Assembly: GCA_964418485.1 (NCBI GenBank)
Contig: CAYQMH010000070.1
Location: 1 to 10,655, forward strand
Source of the DNA: JAFGHJ01 sp964418485
Lineage (GTDB): Bacteria; Hydrothermota; UBA3072
Length of the DNA: 10,655 nucleotides
Direction of reading: 5' to 3'
Shown here: piece after piece, positions 1 through 8,200 of the stretch
Layout: each line of letters begins with the position of its first letter
How positions within the stretch are numbered: position 1 is the stretch's first letter
Translations under genes and position numbers: made by a program
Notes under the pieces: model-generated
What the model was told of the DNA's origin: nothing
Database searches by the model: none
Seen by the model: only the letters and a program-made list of their open reading frames with translations

Positions 1-1893
1 AACCGGAAAATAGTAAAAATCTCCTAAAGCATTGCTTCTTACCATTCCCAATTCATAAATCTGGTTCGCCGTAATATTCATACTTGAGCATATCTCATTT
101 AAATCAGAGTAAGTCATTTTACTATACTTTATACCGGTGTTGTATAATTTTTCTTCCCGGGGAGTTAATCCTTCATTTTCCGGCGGATTACTGAAGAATA
201 AATCCGTCGGAGATTGGGTAAAGAAAATGGAAAAATCAATACCTGTCAAGGAAGAAGCAAATTCAAACTCACGGGATTCATGAGGGGCGTTAACCGTGAC
301 ATTTAAACAGGAACTATTAAAACCTTCTTCCTCAGTACTCTCTCCAATCACAAGATTATTACCATTTGAACGAAGTATGGGTTTAGCATCTATCAGATAG
401 GCAGGAGTATTATAAAACCCTCCATACGACTCAGCTATAACAGAATCCTCAGGAGTGGCTGGAACCCATATCACCGAAAAATTTCTTGAAAATATCGAAG
501 ACGTTCCTACACTACCGGATAGAAGTTCTCCCGTCTTGCCCGATCCATAAAAATTAGTACATAATATCCTTATAGACAATTTCCACTTCACTAAACCCGG
601 CAGTTCCACGTACTCACCCGTAACCATTTCGACTATTTCGGGCCGAGAAAGAGGTAAAATCGCAAAATTTTCTCTTTTTCTGTCAACTCCCATCAAAGCG
701 TCACTATATTTTTTTTCCGGAAAATGTTCGCCAATAGAAGCCTCAATTACCTGCCTATAAACTTCAAGTGGTGATTTATGTATATCCTTATAAGTTCTTC
801 TTAGAAAATCTACTGCATCGAAGTTAATAAAGTCAGGAATGTTTAAACCTGGTCTAATAATATTTTTTTCAAGGGTTGGAAACAACTCAATCCACACCTT
901 CCCTTTATTGTCTTCCATAATTCCGCCGTATCGTTGATAGGGTATGTATGTTTTAACCCAGAACCACTCGATTCTAAATCCAACTATTTCGGCTCCATCT
1001 TTGACGCTCTCATAGGGTATTCCGCTTTCTATCAGCATAGTCATTACATCATTCGCGTCATCACCACCAAAATGTTCGATCGCTTTTTCAACAGGCAATT
1101 TAATGACACCTCTTACGAATCTTGCCGGAATATTGGAAGCTCCGAGAAGAGCTATAAGTAGACTCGCCTGGTCGCAGTCATTCCCCGAAGATTCATACAG
1201 GGTACCCTGCGAACCTTTCATTAAACCGTAATACGGCACATAGGAAATTTCATTCTTTACAAAGTTGAAGATTCGAATAGGATTATTGTCCAAATCCTGC
1301 GCTTTCTTTATAATTTCAGGCGTAATCTCCGCGTCGGGAGTTAAAATCACCTCTTTAGATAAGATTTCCGATATTCCTGCTTCACCACTCATTATGAAAG
1401 GTTGTATTGGAAGTGTTCTTTCTTCATTCCCATACGGATCAAGGTGAATAGGTTCAGGTGGTGGTCCAAGCGCTAATTCTAACTCCGCCTCAAGCGATTC
1501 AAAATCATTATTTTCGATAAAGCTCTCCATCCTTTTTCTGCCCTCTTTGATCTTATTAATGGCTTGTTCTGCCTTATTTACTCCCCTGGATGAACCAATT
1601 TCCTCCATTTTTTTCTTTTCTTTTTCTATATTTCGTATTATTTCATCGATATTAACCTTTATACCCCGCCATTTACTTTGCAGCTTAACCTCTTCCCTAC
1701 TCGTCTTTAATCGATTTTCTTTACGGTGCTTTGCTTCCTCTGTAACAGATTTCATTTCGCCCAAAGTTTTTGTTAGTTCTTCTCTACCGATACGTTCCTG
1801 CATTATTTCCGGCTGCAGTATTATTTTATTGCCTTTAACCTTATAGTTACTTTCTGACGCTGAAATTAAGGTAAGGAGGATAAGGGCTATCAT
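1..1893 (-). CDS. Exported transglutaminase-like protein of the YD/RHS-associated type, 3' end outside the window
   Basis: An uninterrupted frame of 631 codons starts at ATG 1891-1893 and leaves the left edge with no stop. An in-frame TAG at 1912-1914 and no other in-frame start fix the beginning. Residues 1-15 (MIALILLTLISASES) look like a short signal peptide with no basic n-region. Residues about 30-135 are Lys/Glu-rich and probably a coiled coil. Residues about 170-345 form a transglutaminase-like domain: GNDCDQASLLIALL around Cys240, then NIPARFVRGVIKLP, then FRIEWFWVKTYIPY and KVWIELFPTL. I recall the last two as EHVWVEAY and WxxLDPS in relatives, so the catalytic His and Asp would be Trp310 and Phe338 here. 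Residues 478-507 (PATPEDSVIAESYGG, then NTPAYL) match the beta region that follows this domain in YD-repeat proteins. The protein is probably secreted or on the surface. Downstream YD repeats are expected but not visible. The family is fairly sure; enzymatic activity is doubtful. Confidence 0.9.
   Translation of the reverse strand, partial: MIALILLTLISASESNYKVKGNKIILQPEIMQERIGREELTKTLGEMKSVTEEAKHRKENRLKTSREEVKLQSKWRGIKVNIDEIIRNIEKEKKKMEEIGSSRGVNKAEQAINKIKEGRKRMESFIENNDFESLEAELELALGPPPEPIHLDPYGNEERTLPIQPFIMSGEAGISEILSKEVILTPDAEITPEIIKKAQDLDNNPIRIFNFVKNEISYVPYYGLMKGSQGTLYESSGNDCDQASLLIALLGASNIPARFVRGVIKLPVEKAIEHFGGDDANDVMTMLIESGIPYESVKDGAEIVGFRIEWFWVKTYIPYQRYGGIMEDNKGKVWIELFPTLEKNIIRPGLNIPDFINFDAVDFLRRTYKDIHKSPLEVYRQVIEASIGEHFPEKKYSDALMGVDRKRENFAILPLSRPEIVEMVTGEYVELPGLVKWKLSIRILCTNFYGSGKTGELLSGSVGTSSIFSRNFSVIWVPATPEDSVIAESYGGFYNTPAYLIDAKPILRSNGNNLVIGESTEEEGFNSSCLNVTVNAPHESREFEFASSLTGIDFSIFFTQSPTDLFFSNPPENEGLTPREEKLYNTGIKYSKMTYSDLNEICSSMNITANQIYELGMVRSNALGDFYYFPV
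859..1386 (-). other. Transglutaminase-like domain, His and Asp apparently lost
   Basis: This is residues about 170-345 of the left protein. The nucleophile loop GNDCDQASLL carries Cys240 (codon 1174-1176). The position aligned with the catalytic His of the EHVWVE motif is Trp310 (codon 964-966), and the position of the Asp of LDPS is Phe338 (codon 880-882). Between them lies the segment with PVEKAIEHFGG and a GIP turn that is typical of the YD/RHS-linked subfamily. Similar domains with incomplete triads are known and may act as binding or structural modules. The alignment is by eye from remembered family motifs. Confidence 0.75.
1489..1806 (-). other. Charged coiled-coil region after the signal peptide
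   Basis: Residues about 30-135 of the left protein are dominated by Lys, Glu, Arg and spaced hydrophobic residues, for example NIDEIIRNIEKEKKKMEEI. A stretch ending in a proline-rich linker (ALGPPPEP) leads into the transglutaminase-like part. The pattern predicts long helices, probably a stalk or dimerisation segment. No specific family is recognised. Confidence 0.6.
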
Positions 1894-1901
1894 CGCACCA
1901 T

Positions 1902-1905
1902 CCCC
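1902..1905 (-). promoter_or_regulatory. Possible ribosome binding site for the left gene
   Basis: On the minus strand a GGGG run stands eight bases before ATG 1891-1893. It is only a partial Shine-Dalgarno match. It supports this start mainly because no other in-frame start exists between the ATG and the upstream TAG. I see no convincing -35/-10 pair in the repeat-rich DNA upstream. Confidence 0.35.
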
Positions 1906-1920
1906 AAGTGACTAAAAAAG

Positions 1921-2149
1921 TTTACCACAGAGAGCACAGAGAAAGAAAAGAAACACAGAGCACACAGAGAAAAACAAAGATTCTTGGTTTGTTTATTAAA
2001 AACCCAACCCATACCCCTAAGATTTACCACAGAGAGCACAGAGAAAAATAAAAATACACTGAGTACACAGAGATTTTCAATTTGTGTATTTAAAAACCAA
2101 CCCCCATCCCGAAATTTTCTCACACAAAGCACACAAAGACCACAAAGAT
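1921..2149. repeat. Three degenerate tandem CACAGAG-type intergenic units
   Basis: Unit 1 begins at 1921 and unit 2 at 2023, exactly 102 bp apart; both open with the same 24 bases, starting TTTACCACAGAGAGCACAG. Each continues with a second CACAGAG block, an AT-rich TTTGT-TATT stretch and a C-rich AACCCA-type tail. Unit 3 (about 2116-2149) is shorter and diverged, with CACAAAG in place of CACAGAG. On the minus strand all three stay open in one frame and encode Leu/Cys/Val-rich strings such as LCGLCVLCV. From memory, CACAGAG repeats of this style are scattered between genes in several candidate phyla and deltaproteobacteria. Their function is unknown, and I do not treat them as coding. Confidence 0.85.
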
Positions 2150-2157
2150 TTAAATCG

Positions 2158-2197
2158 TTGGTCTGTGGGTCTGTTGGTCCGTTAGTCTTTTGATTTG
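2158..2197. repeat. Five 8-bp tandem units (TTGGTCTG type)
   Basis: In strict 8-bp register the units are TTGGTCTG, TGGGTCTG, TTGGTCCG, TTAGTCTT and TTGATTTG. Divergence grows toward the giant gene. The array sits directly against the 7-bp array that follows, with no spacer. It looks like a slippage-prone short tandem repeat or part of a larger dispersed element. No hairpin is formed, because all units have one orientation. Confidence 0.85.
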
Positions 2198-2229
2198 ACT
2201 CGTGACTCGTGACTCTTGACTCGAGACTC
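2198..2229. repeat. 7-bp tandem units (ACTCGTG type) ending in the stop of the giant gene
   Basis: The units are ACTCGTG, ACTCGTG, ACTCTTG, ACTCGAG and a partial ACTCA. The last one overlaps the stop codon of the giant gene (TGA on the minus strand, 2228-2230). The array is therefore the immediate 3' flank of that gene. It contains no inverted repeat strong enough for a rho-independent terminator, and I see none elsewhere in the spacer. Confidence 0.85.
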
Positions 2230-5200
2230 ATTTCCATTTGTACCACATTACCTCCCATATCCTTATTGCCTTATCTATCTCTTTTCGCTCTGATGAATAA
2301 TCAACCGACTCAATTTCTCCTACAAGCTGAGCCGCTGTGATTCCATATTCAATATTTTTTATTAGATCTTCTCTCTTCTTTATTTTATTATTTAAAGCTC
2401 TCTTTAAGACTTTAACAGCTTTATCTCTTCTATCTTTATCTTTTCCCTGTAGCTCAAAACCCACGGGATTTTCGAGACTCTCAATAACATCGTCAAGAAT
2501 TTCAGAAATTTCCTTTTCACCCTCAAGAAATATTTTTAATAAACCTGTGTTATCAATCGTTACTAAAATCGAATCGGTAAAGGGTTCCTTCGAAACACGA
2601 AGAATCGAACGGAATTCCGCAGTATCTACTACATCTTTAATCCAGTTGAATCCATAATCTTTAATCTCCCCTGAATCAAGAACCGCGATAACTTCAAAAT
2701 CTTCCGGTATAATTTCCTTAATATCTATAGCCTCTATCAATTGCGGAGTAATTATGGTAACAACCGGAGAAATAACCTTATTAATATATACTTTCTCTGT
2801 ATCAGGCAATGATGCTAAAACAGCATTTCTTACTTTCTCTTTGAAATCTTCTTCTTCATTTATATCGAAAGGATTAAATCCAAAGAGTAAGGCTTTTCCT
2901 GCTCCATATCTGTTCTCAACAACTGCCGGATATATATCGAGCGTATCACCACATAGAGGTTCTACTCTACATATCTCAAATCCTCCGAAATTCATTGACT
3001 TATGAAGATGCTCCGGACTCTCCAGAGGTATAGAAACCGGCCCAATCTCCTTTCCCTCTCTTTCTCCTAAAATCTCTACCTGGAACTTGTATGTCTCTTT
3101 GAATCCTTCCTCAGCATCGAATGAAAACGTAACTACTCTCTCCGTTACCGAATCGATTCTTATATTCCCGATTCCTTCGGTTATTTTCTCATCCATATCA
3201 AATACAGGAATCGAATCGATATCAAACGTATCCGAAACAAATTTATTGTCAATATCTTCCTCTTTCATCGCTTTTATAATAATCCTGGATTTCTCCTCGC
3301 TATAGAAAGGATACCGCGCTTTAAGACAAATTGAACCACAACCCTCTTCTTCCTCTCTTTTCTCAAACTCGGCAACTTTCTCTCCTTCCTTAAGGTACAT
3401 TCGAAGACCCTTACCATCTGTGGAAAGAGTGTCACGGTGCGAAATATCCGACTCCTCAAAATTAATATTATATCCACATCCCGGAAGATTTCCCAATACA
3501 CAAACACCGAAAGGCTCAAAAAGATGTGGCTTAACAACACAAACCGAAGAAGTAAGAACAATTAACCCTTCTCCGCCGAAAACAGCTTCTTTCATTTCGT
3601 TTTGAGTGAATGCGGTAATATTAATACAGTTACCTGAGATAATATAAATATTATATATTCCTGAACGAAATCCCTTTTCGAAAGCGCATCCATTGCTTAC
3701 GACTTTATAATATATATCCATCCCTTCAAGAATACTCTTAATAAAGAGTGTATCCTCTGTTATCGAAAGTACTCTCGGAATTGGTTTAACCTTCAGGGAA
3801 TACGAAATAGCTGCTGAATCATTCCTTACTTCAATTAAACTTGAATCAGCGAATGAATCTCCAAAATAATCTACAGCTGTGACTTTCAAAATATATGAAG
3901 AATCCTTTAAGACTCTCGAATTAAACTCACTCTCGTAAATACCTCCCAGGGAATCACCGGAAATCCTATTCATTCTTTGTATAATCGTATCTATACTGAA
4001 GTAAACTGAATCGATTCCATTTACAAAATCACCAACCTCAGCAGAAACGCCTACTACACCACTTACAAGACCGGAAGGTTCCAGAATCTTTACATAAGGA
4101 TTAGTAAGATCAACTACCAAGAAACCCGAACTGGCAAGAAGTACAGTTGTATCTGCCGGGTGTACATATAAGAGAAGAGCATAAGGCTTAAATCCCAGAG
4201 ACTCGGAGGAAATACGGAAATCTTCTTCTAATGTACCGCCAAACCCGAGAGATATTGTATCTTCAATGCTATATACCGTTAAATCTTCATCTACCTGCTT
4301 AATATTTATCGAAATAGGCAGTGAATCAATGGCCATGTTACCTAAGTTCTTAAGAGAGTAAAATACGGTTAATGAATCCGGATAAGGAACCAATTTCGGT
4401 ACTGCTGAAATATTTCCGCTAATCCGTATATCCTCTCCTGAAGACGGATTAATATAAAACTCGGCAGTAGAACTCGATAAAGTATCATCGCCTGATAACA
4501 GATATTCTTTCACCATGTACATACCGGGTGAAGAATATCCCGTACTGAATACAAATTGATGTTCACTATCTCCTCCGGGCAACAAGGTAATAACACTCAA
4601 CGTATCACTGAAATATTCATAATCCGCCGAATCGACTATTATTATGAATTCTTTTAGATTATTGTATGTCTGATTCGGACTGTTATTAAATATCCGGGTT
4701 GTTATATAGACACTCTCTAATGTATTATAGTTAGGTTTATCTGTATTTACATAAGTCTCTACACCGCCGGTACCTTCTATTGTAAACGGCATTTCCCTTT
4801 CCGATATCTTCAAACCGTCCTTAAGTATGGATTTTAACCGGTATTTACCGGCAGGATAATTTAGTGAATTCCAGATAATTTCAAAGTTTTTTTCTTCTGC
4901 CCGGGCAAGGGTAAAGCTAACCTGATTTCCTCCGATGCCTGTTCCGTCCCAGTACATCTTACCTCCATAATGCAGAAATTCCATTCCTTTTATCTGACCG
5001 TCATATATACCAACCTGTACTAGCGGTACTTTAAATCGTACCCATTTACCCTTTTCTGGGAGAGAACCGAATTTCTTTCTCGATGAGGTACCAGATATGC
5101 CTCTATTTATAAGATCCGAACCCCAGAATGCTCTATGGCTTTTACTGCCATATTTATCCTCAAATTGTAACATTATTTCTGATGGTGGATTTAATGTATC

Positions 5201-8200
5201 AAGATATATGTATTGTACAATGTATTGACTGTCGGTAAGCTCTATAATTGTGAAATCGGATGAAAAACCAAAGGACTGCTCTCCTTCACCGACAGAATCG
5301 GTAAGACTTAAAAAACCGAATTTCACCTGGGTCATATCGTAGAAAAACTCTCCAAATGCGCTACCAAAAGGAATAGAATCATAAATAATGTGTTCTAAAT
5401 CGAAATCTGTGCTTATAACAGTACTGTCCGAATTAATAATCGCTAGCGAGAGCGCTCCTTCTTTATTTTCTCCACCTGTATTTATAATAGAATAATAAGC
5501 GGTTAAATCCGTAAACGGTGGAATCAGCGAATCACTCAAAGAATACCTAAATAAGAAATCCGTCTCCCTTATTTCTATCGGAAGAGTATACCAGTTGTTT
5601 GATTCATCCGTTTCTTTTATAAAATCTTCAGGGTCGGCGAGCAGATGCAGTTTATTCTGACCGGCAAGACCTGCTGTCGACCATTCAACAGAAAATTCAC
5701 GCACAGAATCCGGAGAAAGAGATGAAACCAACCAATTTTTCAAAGTAATATACTTTCCTTCCTGTTCTATCATTAATTCTAAGGAGAAATCATTTGCTGA
5801 AACTCTACCTTGGTTATGCACCTTAACTTCCGTTAAAACTGAATCCCCTTCTAAGGGCGATGAAGGGAAATTCCATATATCATTATCGGAAACAACTATA
5901 TCTATATCACTTACACGGGGTTTTGCGGACACTTCGTTAGAATAACCACTTTCATGACCTATATGATCTATAGCAGTTACGACAAAATAATATGTTTTTC
6001 CTCCCGGTAATTCCGTAATGTAATAATCATAAAGAACTGGTTGGTCGTTCAATTTAACATATCCGGTACCTGATACTGTTGAATAATAGATATTATAAGC
6101 AACCTCCTCTGTTGTAACCGGAAGCCAATGTAAAACAATCGAATCCACTTCAATCGGAGGAGGCACAAAGTCAGATAAAAAAGCAACCTCAAGACTTTCC
6201 GGAGCAGGCGGAGCAAGATTATCGATAATGAAATTTACACCGGTTGTATCTGAAAAACCATGTATATCACTCCCGATAAGAAGAAGCGCAACGGTATCGT
6301 TAATATTCCTAGTATTCCACCTGTAAACGGTTTTATTGTCAACCTCGATACTATCTTCATAAAGAATATGAGGAATAGTATCAGAAATAAATCCATAAAT
6401 TAAACTATAAAAAGAAAGATTATTATCCTTTACTGTTATAGTAACCGGTATAATACCACCATATATATATTCATATTGAGAAGGAGAAGGATAGTGAATA
6501 GACAATTCGGGAGGTTTACACTCAACAAATAAAGAATCCGAGAGACGGCTCTCATTAGAGGCTGTATCAACTGCGGAAATATTGTAAATATAAGTATTGT
6601 TAATATGAACTTCATCACTGAAGAAAGTATCTGGAACAGAAGCTATCTGTTTACCCCTTTTATATATATTATACTCTCTAATATCATCCTCTGTATTTCG
6701 CCTCCAGGAAAGATTAGCCGTTGCCCATCCACTACCTGGAGGAGGAGGCTCTATATTGTAAACTAAACCCACCGGAGACGCGGGTGGAGTAAGATCTTCC
6801 TGATGTAAGACAAATACCGAATCGGGAGAATTATCCGTATTGTTATGAACATCGGTTCCTATAGCAGAAAGGTAAAACTTGCCACCAGCAAGTGAATCTA
6901 TGTTAAATTGGGTCGCAAATGGAGCTGAATTTACTTCTTTTATATCCTTCCAGGTACCTGTCTTTTCTTTATATCTGAATAAAACACTTGAAAGGTCTTT
7001 ATCTTCACATTCGGTTAGTATATCAATGGTGCCCTTCACCTTGCTACCTTCCACCGGGCTAATTACAATAACCGAAGGCGCTCTCGTATCTACAATTACA
7101 CTGGCAGGTCCTGCCGGGAGGCTGAGATTACCAGCTGAATCAGTCCCGACAACTGTATAGGAATAATCACCATCAAAAACAGTATCGATAGCGAAAGTAT
7201 CGGTAATAATCGAAGTTTTCACCTTTTCCCCATCTCTGTAAAGATAATATCCGGCAAGATGATCATCTGCGGCTGAAAGCCAGGAAAGATCCACAAGAGA
7301 ACCATTGGATGCTGCGATTAAGGAATCGGGCATAACAGGTGGAGTATTATCAACCCGAACAACTATTTCGAAAGTATCGCTGTTATCATACGTATCCTTC
7401 CCCCTTAGTCTAAGGTTAAAATATCCTTCAAGGCTTGAAACGTCCCATTTATATATTTCCCCATAAGATATCTCCGAGAGTCCGGTAACGATTGGTAAAT
7501 AGGTTGTATCAGCAAAGGGAGAATATTCAAGATTATACTCGAGGAAGTTATTGTCTGTTATAGTACCCATGACGGTATCGATACCATTAATCCACTGGTT
7601 ATTCTTAGGAGAAATTATCTTCACATACGGCGGGGAGAGATCTACTTTAACGGACACTGTATCTGATGTTTTACTCTCATTACCGAGCTCGTCAACTGCC
7701 GTTAAATAGTAATAATATTTACCCTCTATAGAAGGCAAGGTATCCACATATGATATATTAAGAAAAGCTTGAGTATTTAATTTCATCCCCTGTCTAAACA
7801 GAAAATATCCCTCTAAGTCTTCTTCTGTATTCGGCTCCCAGGAAAGATCCACTACACCTAAGCTATCGACTGCGATAAGCCCTTCAGGCGGCGCGGGAGG
7901 AATTGTATCCAAATATATTGTCACGGAATCCTCAGATATATTTTTCGCAAGGTCGATCGCTGAAAGCCTGAAGGTATAAACATCTGATTTCACAAAAGGA
8001 TCCCAGATGAGTATTGTATCGTTATCTAAATTATAATTACCGGATACTAAAGCGGTCCATAAAGAAGGTCTTTCTCCCATTCCAACAAAAAGAGTATCTC
8101 GAAATAGATTTTTATCCTTAATATTGCCGATAACCGGAAATTTCCCATTAAATTTTTCGTGTTCGGGAGGATATGTAATGAATACTTCAGGATAAATATT

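Noticed and set aside
934..1846. Three plus-strand frames of 60-99 codons
   Set aside because: They are antisense to the transglutaminase-like gene, whose uninterrupted frame and family motifs explain the sequence.
1981..2110. G-quadruplex on the minus strand from the G-rich tails of the repeat units
   Set aside because: Each unit offers only three G-runs close together, so a four-tract quadruplex within one unit is not supported.
1984..2193. Plus-strand frame of 69 codons in the spacer
   Set aside because: It is the opposite-strand reading of the same repeats (FTTESTEKNKNT type) with no ribosome binding site or domain.
2198..2230. Rho-independent terminator after the giant gene
   Set aside because: All short repeat units have the same orientation. 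Only a CTCGAG palindrome is present, and no stem followed by a T-run is formed.
1921..2230. CRISPR array
   Set aside because: The units are directly adjacent, degenerate and of mixed length (about 100, 8 and 7 bp). There are no unique spacers and no cas genes.
1890..2258. A 122-codon minus-strand frame covering the spacer
   Set aside because: It starts inside the giant gene in another frame and translates only the CACAGAG, 8-bp and 7-bp repeats into low-complexity Leu/Cys/Val-rich text. It has no recognisable domain.
6879..7160. Plus-strand frame of 93 codons within the giant gene
   Set aside because: It is antisense to Fn3 and Ig-like modules that are clearly coding on the minus strand, and it shows no domain of its own.
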